Source of the DNA: Cladorhizidae sp. MBARI D1340-BT2
Taxonomy: Eukaryota; Porifera; Demospongiae; Poecilosclerida; Cladorhizidae
Direction: 5' to 3'
Length of the DNA stretch: 64,000 nt
NCBI GenBank assembly: GCA_028752905.1
Contig: JAQNBH010000014.1
Span: 33,570,640-33,634,639, forward strand
The position numbers were made by a program, and so were the translations under genes. Shown here piece by piece: positions 24,201 to 32,600 of the stretch (positions are counted from its first letter, which is position 1; every line of letters starts with the position of its first letter). The notes beneath the pieces are model-generated. The model was not told the origin of the DNA. It made no database searches and saw nothing but the letters and a program-made list of their open reading frames with translations.

Positions 24201-27200
24201 TTCTTGAGCTAGGCTCGTGGTCATTCTTGAGCTAGGCTCATGGTCATTCTTGAGCTAGGCTCATGGTCATTCTTGAGCTAGGCTCATGGTCATTCTTGAG
24301 CTAGGCTCTCATGGTCATTCTTGAGCTAGGCTCTCATGGTCATTCTTGAGCTAGGCTCATGGTCATTCTTGAGCTAGGCTCATGGTCATTCATGAGCTAG
24401 GCTCATGGTCATTCTTGAAGGCTCATGGGCTAAGTTCATGGTTATTCTTGAGCTAGGCTTGTGGTCATTCTTGAGCTAGGCTCATGGTCATTCTTGAGCT
24501 AGGCTCATGGTTATTCTTGAGCTAGGCTTGTGGTCATTCTTGAGCTAGGCTCATGGTTATTCTTGAGCTAGGCTCATGGTTATTCTTGAGCTAGGCTCAT
24601 GGTCATTCTTGAGCTAGGCTCATGGTCATTCTTGAGCTAGGCTTGTGGTCATTCTTGAGCTAGGCTCATGGTCATTCTTGAGCTAGGCTCATGGTCATTC
24701 TTGAGCTAGGCTCATGGTTATTCTTGAGCTAGGCTTGTGGTCATTCTTGAGCTAGGCTCATGGTTATTCTTGAGCTAGGCTCATGGTTATTCTTGAGCTA
24801 GGCTCATGGTCATTCTTGAGCTAGGCTCATGGTCATTCTTGAGCTAGGCTTGTGGTCATTCTTGAGCTAGGCTCATGGTTATTCTTGAGCTAGGCTCATG
24901 GTTATTCTTGAGCTAGGCTCATGGTCATTCTTGAGCTAGGCTCATGGTCATTCATGAGCTAGGCTCATGGTCATTCTTGAAGGCTCATGGGCTAAGTTCA
25001 TGGTTATTCTTGAGCTAGGCTTGTGGTCATTCTTGAGCTAGGCTCATGGTCATTCTTGAGCTAGGCTCATGGTTATTCTTGAGCTAGGCTTGTGGTCATT
25101 CTTGAGCTAGGCTCATGGTTATTCTTGAGCTAGGCTCATGGTTATTCTTGAGCTAGGCTCATGGTCATTCTTGAGCTAGGCTCATGGTCATTCTTGAGCT
25201 AGGCTCATGGTCATTCTTGAGCTAGGCTTGTGGTCATTCTTGAGCTAGGCTCATGGTCATTCTTGAGCTAGGCTCATGGTTATTCTTGAGCTAGGCTTGT
25301 GGTCATTCTTGAGCTAGGCTCATGGTTATTCTTGAGCTAGGCTCATGGTCATTCTTGAGCTAGGCTCATGGTCATTCTTGAGCTAGGCTTGTGGTCATTC
25401 TTGAGCTAGGCTCATGGTTATTCTTGAGCTAGGCTCATGGTCATTCTTGAGCTAGGCTCATGGTCATTCTTGAGCTAGGCTCATGGTCATTCTTGAGCTA
25501 GGCTCATGGTTATTCTTGAGCTAGGTTCATGGTTATTCATGAGTTAGGCTAATGTTATTCTTGATCTACACAATACTCGTGCATGCCAATACCTGAGAGA
25601 GCTGACTGCAAGGTCAAAGGTGTTGTCCTTGAAGGGCAGACCTTCCTCCTCATCCACCACGACACTGTGTGTGAGCAGACCCCCAGACACTGCCAGACCC
25701 CCAGACACTGCCAGACCCCCAGACACTGCCAGACCCCCAGACACTGCCAGACCCCCAGACACGGCCATACCCCCAGACACTGCAGGTGCTGTCCTCTACA
25801 GGAAACATGCACACATCATATACACACACACATCACGTGCACACATCACACATGCACACACACCACGCATGCACACACCACGCATGCACATGCCATGCAT
25901 GCACACACACCACATGTGTCATGGAAGGTAACTAAGAGAGAATGTGTGGAGTGGCTCCTTTCCTACTCAATGCCCCTCCTCCTCCTCACTGGTGCTCCCC
26001 CCCCCCACCCACCCACACACACCTCACACACACACACACCTCACTCTCCAGAGCTCTTGTTCTCACTCCCTCACCAGTATGTATTGCGACATGTCACACT
26101 GATGCAGAGAACCAATCAGATCGCCTGAAGCAGCCTTAGCAAAGTGGCCCCTCCCACAGCCAATGTCGAGGGCCTGAGTGAAGAACCTGGAGATATCAGC
26201 CACCCTCTCCACCATCACCTCAGCCACCTACACCACACACACACCATCACACATCATTCCACACACACACACACACACACTACACACCTACATGTATATT
26301 GTAGGTATGTGTATGCCTAACTCAAATATTGTTCTAGTATACACACATGCCTATGCACTCATATACACACATAGACACATGCATCATAAGTAGTATTACT
26401 AGAGTATACACACGTGCCTATGTATGTATTCATATATACACATAGACACATGCATCATAAGTAGTATTACTAGAGTATACACACGTGCCTATGTATTCAT
26501 ATACACACATAGACACATGCATCATAAGTAGTATTACTAGAGTATACACACGTGCCTATGTATTCATATATACACATAGACACATGCATCATAAGTAGTA
26601 TTACTAGAGTATACACACATGCCTATGTATTCATATATACACATAGACACATGCATCATAAGTAGTATTACTAGAGTATACACACGTGCCTATGTATTCA
26701 TATATACACATAGACACATGCATCATAAGTAGTATTACTCGAGTATACACACATGCCTATGTATTCATATATACACATAGACACATGCATAATAAGGTAG
26801 TGACCAGGTGTTGCTGAGGGTTGTGCTGTTACAGTGTAACTGTCACAGGAGTCAACTACCAACTCATCACTTCTCGGTAGTAAAAACATGCAGCTGCTCG
26901 CTGACTCCGCCCATCTAGACTAGAACTTGCTCGTACACCTACATGCAACGGGTTTATGACATTTGCTGACCTAAACTGATTTATGTGTCTTGCTGAATAG
27001 AAGTGGATTAGTCATTGCAGTGCACTGGACAGTGTGGAGTCTACTTCTAGCAAAATTATGACGAACAAACATATTGTATGCAAGTTATGTGTGTGTGGTG
27101 TGTGGGTGGGGTGTGTGTGCTTGAAGGCGAGTTTCACGATTTTTAGCATTTTTTGTGCTGCCAGCTCAGCACCTTCTTACAGCAGTCAAGACTTGCTTGA

Positions 27201-29364
27201 CATGTTTGGAGATGAAATCAGCAGAAACCACTTAGGAAGCCAAGAAGCTTCAAAGTGAGCTTTAGCTAAGATATACCTACCTGTCTGCCATTTAAAAATG
27301 GGCACTATACGGAGTGCTACTACACCCCCCTCCCCCAATATAATGCTTCAAAAACACATTTTTGTAGAAATACACAATACTTCCTACAGTATAGGTTAGA
27401 CCCACTATTTAACTCATTACTTACCTGGGGGCATCAAAAGTATCCTAGTGCAACAAGAGTTTTTGAAAATGATCATACTGGACCAGTTTTTATCATAGGC
27501 TTCACATATAATTAGGCTTACAGTCTAAAGTTCATTTTGATATCAAATTTGTCTATGGTTAGTATATATAAGATTCTCGAGTGAAATGGCTAGGAATACT
27601 TTCACGGCTAAAGAAGTGATAGCCTTCCTGGAGAGTGACGAGGAGTGGAGTGAATTTGAAAAGAAAGAAAGTGTGGACGGCAATCGAGAAGTGCCAGAAT
27701 TTATCAGAAGTTGTTTCTCTCCAGTTCTGGACTCTAGCTTTGTTCAAGAAGATGCTGAATTTTGTAATGTAATTTCAAAATGTGGTCAAAGTTATGCGAT
27801 ATTTATATGGTAACTATAATGTAAGAAATGTAAAGTTTAGATCATGCAGTATCATATGATATATAACTAATTCCCTTTAGGGTCAAATTTGTTGAAATTT
27901 TAATGGTAGGTAATGAGTTAAAATGGTAGTCTGCATACCTCTCCCCACCACACACCCAGGCCCCCCAAAAAACCCAAAAAACAAACCAAATCCGATATAT
28001 TATATCTCAACACAACTTACCACACTGGCAGCTGCTTGACTGCCTAAGTGCAACTTTGTTTTAATTAAGCTCCAAAGTACTCCCAACATGCCTTTAACCT
28101 GTAGTAAACCAGCATGCCTTTAACCTTTCACTAAGGCAGTAAACCAGCATGCCTTTAACCCTTCACTAAGGCAGTAAACCAGCATGCTTTAACCCTTCAC
28201 TAAGGCAGTATACCAGGTGAGCAAAAATACAGTGAAAACCCTTTAAAGTTCAAGGTCTAGACACACCTCGGTATTGATGTAGGTCTCCTTATCCCAACAC
28301 ACAACTTGTGCAGCACAACAGTGGCTAGGGCTAGGGTCCCTTCATAGAGCCATGCCTTGAAATATTGAAATACATGACCGAGTTGTTTGACTGTGGTAAA
28401 AGGGGTGTGGTTAACGGTGATGGTCGATGATGCCATCACCTTCTGTTTTATAATCAAAATTGGTGGTTTCATACAACTCGAGCAATGCTATGCTATGCAG
28501 CTGGGCAGTCAGTCTAGTTGACAACCACCCTAGATGACCCTTTACCATTTAAAATCATGTACACCAAGCATAATTATTACAATATTAGTGTACATAATTT
28601 TAATTTTAAATGGAAAAGGTGATCAAGTGGCTGAGCTCTCATGGGCACACTAATTAGTGGCTGAGCTCTCATGGGCACACTAAGTGGCTGAGCTCTCATG
28701 GGCACACTAAGTGGCTGAGCTCTCATGGGCACACTAAGTGGCTGAGCTCTCATGGGCACACTAAGTGGCTGAGCTCTCATGGGCACACTAAGTGGCTGAG
28801 CTCTCATGGGCACACTAAGCGGCTGAGCTCTCATGGGCACACTAAGTGGCTGAGCTCTCATGGGCACACTAAGTGGCTGAGCTCTCATGGGCACACTAAG
28901 TGGCTGAGCTCTCATGGGCACACTAAGTGGCTGAGCTCTCATGGGCACACTAAGTGGCTGAGCTCTCATGGGCACACTAAGTGGCTGAGCTCTCATGGGC
29001 ACACTAAGTGGCTGAGCTCTCATGGGCACACTAAGTCTCATGGGCACACTAAGTGGCTGTGCTGTGTGTGTGGGTGTGTGTCACTTTCTCTTCCACCGAA
29101 GATAGCATAGGTATATCTATACTTACGGCTATCAGCCTCTGTCTGAGATGCTCACACACTCACATGATCTTTGAGATAGTCATAGATATGTGCATCTGGT
29201 GCCATAGCTGCTCTGTCCCTCTGTTTCTTCTTTGCACTCCTATCAAATACATTCATAGCTCCTCCCCCTGCAGTGCTGTAGTTCGAAGTCCTGAAAGCAG
29301 ATACTGTTTTGGGCCCAGACACTAACAAGTTCCTGGAGGCTAGCATAACATCCAGCAACCTCAT
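14530..29364 (-). CDS. NDUFAF5: NDUFAF5: complex I assembly arginine hydroxylase, 8 exons, 365 aa
   Basis: Mitochondrial SAM-methyltransferase-fold protein, known in human to hydroxylate an Arg of NDUFS7 during complex I assembly. Coding exons (-): 29364-29164, 26227-26075, 25795-25593, 19204-19054, 18998-18912, 17353-17293, 15913-15750, 14607-14530. All junctions are GT..AG and all phases agree (0,0,2,0,0,1,0). Exon 1 has an Arg/Ser/Ala-rich presequence, then MNVFDRSAKKKQRDRAA and YDYLKDH (human NIFDRDLKRKQ..FDYLKEE). Exon 2 has the SAM motif I ALDIGCGRG at ~87-94. Exon 3 has an AVSGGL repeat, then DEEEGLPFKDNTFDLAVSS. Exon 4 has LHWVNNLPGVLKEV and MFAGETLYELRSSL. Exon 5 has GFSPHVSPF and MGALLGQAGF. 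Exon 6 has DTDEVVINFPSMKELLKDL. Exon 7 has MGESNCAW and YFIGWKPHTSQ. Exon 8 has LDRGSATASFKDL and a TAG stop. Length is near the human 345 aa; the excess is the exon 3 repeat. No coding break was seen. Confidence 0.95.
15003..15195. repeat. ~23-bp minisatellite, left part (intron 7 of NDUFAF5)
   Basis: The unit is ACCATGACAACAGTGCCAGT plus GAT, ~8 imperfect copies. The same unit resumes at 15521-15705, so one ancestral array was split by the insertion at 15200-15520. Confidence 0.9.
15200..15520. mobile_element. Probable solo LTR inserted in a minisatellite
   Basis: This 321-bp single-copy block has matching inverted ends TGTTAGG...CCTAACA. It contains a TATA-like CTATTTAAAGG flanked by inverted segments (CATGTGCTGG/CCAGCACATG), and A/T-rich sequence with TTTAATGAAATTC further on. 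It sits inside the 23-bp array. The 5'-TG...CA-3' ends and internal promoter-like box fit a Ty3-type solo LTR, but a clear target-site duplication is not visible in the repetitive flanks. A TIR transposon with TGTTAGG ends is the alternative. Confidence 0.55.
15521..15705. repeat. ~23-bp minisatellite, right part (intron 7 of NDUFAF5)
   Basis: Same unit as 15003-15195, ~8 copies. It ends ~45 bp from the exon 7 donor. Confidence 0.9.
16363..16860. repeat. 48-bp minisatellite, ~10 copies (intron 6 of NDUFAF5)
   Basis: The unit starts GAGCTAGGAGCTAAGATGAC and contains GGTCATTGGCCTCAACACTA. Since 48 is a multiple of 3, frames on both strands stay open (TAPVIGLNTSELGAKM on +), with no sign of being a gene. 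One unit has an extra AG dinucleotide at ~16573 and one near 16808 is shortened. Confidence 0.95.
17425..18955 (-). repeat. 56-bp minisatellite made of NDUFAF5 exon 5 end + 5' splice site, ~27 copies
   Basis: On the minus strand each unit reads CATGGGAGCCCTGCTGGGCC, AGGC(C/A)(T/G)GGTTCACCC, TCACCACCATA, then GTAAGTAAGG. The first 41 or so bases are the last coding bases of exon 5 (MGALLGQA(G/W)FTLTTI). The rest is the start of intron 5 with its GTAAGT donor. The first copy (18956-18901) is the real exon-intron junction. About 25 of 27 copies keep GTAAGT; the exceptions include 18024 (GTAACT) and 18303 (GTAAGG). It fills nearly all of the 1558-bp intron 5. Most copies code Trp where the real exon has the conserved Gly (QAGF). 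Units of 56 bp shift the frame. Confidence 0.93.
18912..18998 (-). CDS. NDUFAF5: NDUFAF5 exon 5 (parent of the 56-bp array)
   Basis: 87 nt, 29 codons, phase 0 at both ends. The acceptor TCTCCTTGCAG precedes GGC TTC TCT. It codes GFSPHVSPFIRVRDMGALL and GQAGFTLTTI, matching human GGFSPHISPF...LGHLLGRAGFNTLTV. The donor is ATA|GTAAGT at 18911-18910. The intron before it is only 55 bp (18999-19053). It is followed directly by tandem copies of its own 3' end. Confidence 0.93.
19225..19710. repeat. (CACACCATCACAA)n low-complexity array plus a ~90-bp duplication
   Basis: Variable CACACACCATCACAA units run 19225-19585. Then ~19560-19620 is repeated at ~19625-19690 (AATAATATAATGCCACCAAA). It lies at the 3' end of NDUFAF5 intron 3. 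The His/Thr-rich open frames here are shadows of the repeat. Confidence 0.93.
19735..20522. repeat. ~28-bp minisatellite, ~28 copies (intron 3)
   Basis: The unit is GGATGCAGACCTCCATACCT plus CTTGCTAA. Variants (GAC/GGC, ATA/ATC, CTAA/CTCA) are interspersed rather than clustered. Confidence 0.95.
20755..20885. repeat. ~48-bp tandem repeat, 3 copies (intron 3)
   Basis: The unit contains CAGTACTGGCATGCATGTAA and CACACCTCCATCAGGTG. The third copy is slightly shortened. Confidence 0.85.
21257..21288. repeat. Poly-C tract (~30 C) followed by (AC)n
   Basis: A mononucleotide run, likely variable in length and difficult to sequence. It is intronic to NDUFAF5. Confidence 0.9.
21485..21915. repeat. 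~25-bp minisatellite, ~17 copies (intron 3)
   Basis: The unit is CATGTATATGGTAAAGGGTC plus ATGGG. Several copies are shortened or diverged. Confidence 0.92.
21988..22046. repeat. 12-bp repeat GGGCTAGGGCTG, ~5 copies (intron 3)
   Basis: Alternating GGGCTA and GGGCTG hexamers, related to the GGGCTA run at 3509-3546. Confidence 0.88.
22058..22392. repeat. ~54-bp minisatellite, ~7 copies (intron 3)
   Basis: The unit contains TTCTTACTGAAGGCTGTTTC, ATAATTGATTAGGAGATTAT and, in most copies, TAAAACCATATTTG. Two copies lack that last part and so are shorter. Confidence 0.92.
22500..25557. repeat. 23-bp minisatellite, ~130 copies (intron 3)
   Basis: The unit is GAGCTAGGCTCATGGTCATT plus CTT. Variants (CTCTCATGG, CTCGTGG, CTTGTGG, GGTTATT, CATGAGC) recur in blocks. 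A rare junction (CTTGAAGGCTCATGGGCTAA) appears at ~23893, ~24414 and ~24974, showing block duplications of about 520-560 bp. It ends ~35 bp before the exon 3 donor of NDUFAF5. Confidence 0.96.
25593..25795 (-). CDS. NDUFAF5: NDUFAF5 exon 3 with in-frame 18-bp coding minisatellite
   Basis: 203 nt. The acceptor TTTCCTGTAG precedes AGGACAGCACC, and the exon ends CTC AG|GTATTG (phase 2). It codes RTAP, then AVSGGM and five AVSGGL units (residues ~123-158), then LTHSVVVDEEEGLPF and KDNTFDLAVSS. In human the same place has a short loop before PTVSVLADEEFLPF, so the repeats add about 30 residues between the SAM-binding core and the next strand. The repeat region (25684-25780) is 18 bp per unit, so the frame is kept. 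A different acceptor inside the array could skip it, but none was seen. Confidence 0.9.
26330..26795. repeat. 67-bp minisatellite, 7 copies (NDUFAF5 intron 1)
   Basis: The unit contains AGTAGTATTACTAGAGTATA and CATAGACACATGCATCATA. Copies are very similar, indicating recent expansion. Confidence 0.94.
28085..28215. repeat. ~35-40-bp tandem repeat, 3-4 copies (NDUFAF5 intron 1)
   Basis: Copies share CAGCATGCCTTTAACCCTTC and ACTAAGGCAGTA. Confidence 0.85.
28621..29050. repeat. 27-bp minisatellite, ~15 copies (NDUFAF5 intron 1)
   Basis: The unit is AGTGGCTGAGCTCTCATGGG plus CACACTA, nearly invariant. As a multiple of 3 it gives a minus-strand open frame of VPMRAQPLS repeats that is not a gene. 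Confidence 0.95.
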
Positions 29365-29692
29365 TTCAGCAAATTTCGGCTTCTTTATAACATTTACAGA
29401 TCAAATCCTGCTTATAGCCCGCAAGAACACGCAACACAGCACACCAGAGCAAGGTCTAATAATGAATATGTCCCATATAACATAGCTGTTTGTCAGCTTT
29501 AGTACAGTATGTACAGAGAGCCACACCTTAGACACAGCAACGTAATGCAAGAGCACACAAGCAGAGAATAACACCCAAGTACGGTATGAATCGATATCTT
29601 ACGGCTGAGCCGTTGGCGTATAAAAACGGCGAGCGCGCAACCGCCCCGCACACATATATAACGTACGAGTGGGCGGGGCGGGACGTGAGCCA
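29365..29692. promoter_or_regulatory. Bidirectional promoter between NDUFAF5 and acylphosphatase
   Basis: 328 bp separate the two start codons. On + there is a TATA box TATAAAA at 29619-29625 (~70 bp before the acylphosphatase ATG), a GC box GGGCGGGGCGGG at 29671-29682, and a short palindrome ACGGCTGAGCCGT at 29601-29613. CpGs are dense around 29600-29690. On the minus strand a TTATAAAG lies only ~25 bp before the NDUFAF5 ATG, probably too close to act as its TATA box. Shared regulation is inference from the geometry. Confidence 0.6.
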
Positions 29693-32600
29693 ATGGCGTC
29701 TGCTGCAGCTTCTGCTGCGATTAAGTCTGTGGAGTTTGAAGTGTTCGGTAAAGTCCAAGGAGTATTCTTCAGGAAAGTAAGAGGGCTAAAGGACAAGCTC
29801 CTCCCTTGCTTTACAGTACACACCAGAAATATGGGAGTAGTCAGCGAGTATTGTCAGGACCACACGAAATTGTGAATTTGCGCCAGTGTCAATAAGTGTA
29901 TAGGTAGAATGGCCATATCTGGTACCTGGCCTAGACACTAGCTAGTGGACGCATTTGCTTAACTATGTTTATGGTGTAACCTAGCAACCCAATCATAATG
30001 CAGAAGACTCAGATGCACTATTTGTAGCTAACTTCATTCATGCCACTCACATGTATTGAGTGGGTGTATGAATATAGGTGTTAGACATGTTTCATGCCAC
30101 TCGCATGTATTGAGTGAGTGTATGAATATAGGTGTTAGACATGTTTCATGCCACTCACATGTATTGAGTGAGTGTATGAATATAGGTGTTAGACATGTTT
30201 CATGCCACTCACATGTATTGAGTGAGTGTATGAATATAGGTGTTAGACATGTTTCATGCCACTCACATGTATTGAGTGAGTGTATGAATATAGGTGTTAG
30301 ACATGTTTCATGCCACTCACATGTATTGAGTGAGTGTATGAATATAGGTGTTAGACATGTTTCATGCCACTCACATGTATTGAGTGAGTGTATGAATATA
30401 GGTGTTAGACATGTTTCATGCCACTCACATGTATTGAGTGAGTGTATGAATATAGGTGTTAGACATGTTTCATGCCACTCACATGTATTGAGTGAGTGTA
30501 TGAATATAGGTGTTAGACATGTTTCATGCCACTCGCATGTATTGAGTGGTTGTATGAATATAGGTGTTAGACATGTTTCATGCTACTTACATGGAATATA
30601 GGTGTTCGTCTTTGCCATCAGATGAGAATGGATTGTTGATCACATACACTGTGTGTTATGTCTAGTACACTAAGGCTCAGGCTGTTCAGCAAGGTCTGGT
30701 AGGATGGGTGAGGAACACCTCTAGAGGAACTGTAGTAGGCGTGGTACAAGGACCATCCCACAAAGTGGAGCTCATGTGAGCGAGTGTGACCATGATTAAT
30801 GTTGCTATAAGTGTCACTGGCATAAGAAGTGGTTGGGGGGGGGGTGAGATGGGGTACTCTTTGAATGTCACATGCATAGTAAAAATTTGTTTCAATTAAC
30901 ACTGCAGACATGGTTGCCAACTTTTCCCAGTAGTGATCTAAATGTTGATTATGTGGGTGTGTATATTATGCACTGTGACCTTGGATAACCACTAGCTATA
31001 TTGGTTTGTTGGTATTTGTGATAATTGAAGTTTAGCTCGGAATAAACCAGAATTGATCTCAGAGCCACATAAAATTTAAAAATATTCCCGGGGGGGGGGG
31101 GGGGGGCATTCCTGGACCCCCTTAGTAGACTATATGCCTGCCAACTCATTAACCTTTAATTAAGTCAGTGCCCCCATCCCAAAACATCTTATGAATGCCC
31201 CTGATTGGTGCTGATTAGCTTACCATGTGGAAGTGATGCAAATTAATGCGCATTGGTTGCATCCACATTGAATCTGAATTAAAATAATCTGCAGTACTCT
31301 GGTCCACCTCAATAGGCGGGGTTTGATGCCAATCAGAACAACCATTCAAATAACTACGCGAGTGTGCTTTGAAAATAATTTTATTCACTTGCACCTTCGT
31401 GATGCTGTAGTTGGGAACTTTGGAGCTAGCTGTATACTATCTGTGGTCTACGGCCAAACTAGCTAGCTAACTAGATCAACTGCATAGCTAGAGAATTGTT
31501 GCTATGTTTATACGCCCCTGCATCTGGAGTTCTGAAGTTCATGCAGTAGCAACCTTCGTTGGTCCTTTCTCTCTGCTCTCTCCTCTTTCTTCTGGGAGAA
31601 AATGATTCCTGTGCATCTGTAGGAGCTGACCAGCAAGAAAAGGATGCACACCCTCAACTACAGCTATAGAATATGATTTTGAATGACTTTGGTAGACTCA
31701 TTATTTTTGCTTCATATAGTTTATTTTGGTGCTACTGGACATGACGAATACGCATCAGCATTTTCCCTCTGACCCAACCTCCATTAATGCACATCGGTTT
31801 AAGTGCACTGTGGACAGACCTTTTGAATGCACACCTTCTGAAGAACTAGTGTTTAGTGTGAATGGTGCAGGGTAAAGATCCAGTGTTTAGTTTGTGTGGT
31901 GCAGGGTAAAGATCCAGTGTTTAGTGTGTATGGTGCAGGGTAAAGATCCAGTGTTTAGTGTGAATGGTGCAGGGTAAAGATCCAGTGTTTAGTGTGAATG
32001 GTGCAGGGTAAAGATCCAGTGTTTAGTGTGAATGGTGCAGGGTAAAGATCCAGTGTTTAGTGTGAATGGTGCAGGGTAAAGATCCAGTGTTTAGTGTGAA
32101 TGGTGCAGGGTAAAGATCCAGTGTTTAGTGTGTATGGTGCAGGGTAAAGATCCAGTGTTTAGTGTGAATGGTGCAGGGTAAAGATCCAGTGTTTAGTGTG
32201 AATGGTGCAGGGTAAAGATCCAGTGTTTAGTGTGAATGGTGCAGGGTAAAGATCCAGTGTTTAGTGTGTATGGTGCAGGGTAAAGATCCAGTGTTTAGTG
32301 TGAATGGTGCAGGGTAAAGATCCAGTGTTTAGTGTGAATGGTGCAGGGTAAAGATCCAGTGTTTAGTGTGAATGGTGCAGGGTAAAGATCCAGTGTTTAG
32401 TGTGAATGGTGCAGGGTAAAGATCCAGTGTTTAGTGTGTATGGTGCAGGGTAAAGATCCAGTGTTTAGTGTGAATGGTGCAGGGTAAAGATCCAGTGTTT
32501 AGTGTGAATGGTGCAGGGTAAAGATCCAGTGTTTAGTGTGAATGGTGCAGGGTAAAGATCCAGTGTTTAGTGTGTATGGTGCAGGGTAAAGATCCAGTGT

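Larger units (their letters stand above)
26228..29163 (-). other. NDUFAF5 intron 1
   Basis: 2.9 kb between exon 1 (donor CAT|GTGAGT) and exon 2 (acceptor GTGGTGTAG). It contains the 67-bp, 35-bp and 27-bp repeats listed separately. A + strand open frame at 27586-27813 (MARNTFTAKEVIAFLESDEE) is acidic and vaguely like a piggyBac-type N terminus, but it has no supporting neighbour and could be chance. Confidence 0.85.

Noticed and set aside
22500..25557. CRISPR-like array
   Set aside because: Units are contiguous with no unique spacers, and the genome is eukaryotic.
29041..29150. An NDUFAF5 exon directly after exon 1 (a minus-strand frame reading RLIA then GTAAGT)
   Set aside because: It cannot join exon 1 without a 13-21-nt intron or a frameshift. 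The true exon 2 at 26227-26075 joins in phase and has the expected motifs.
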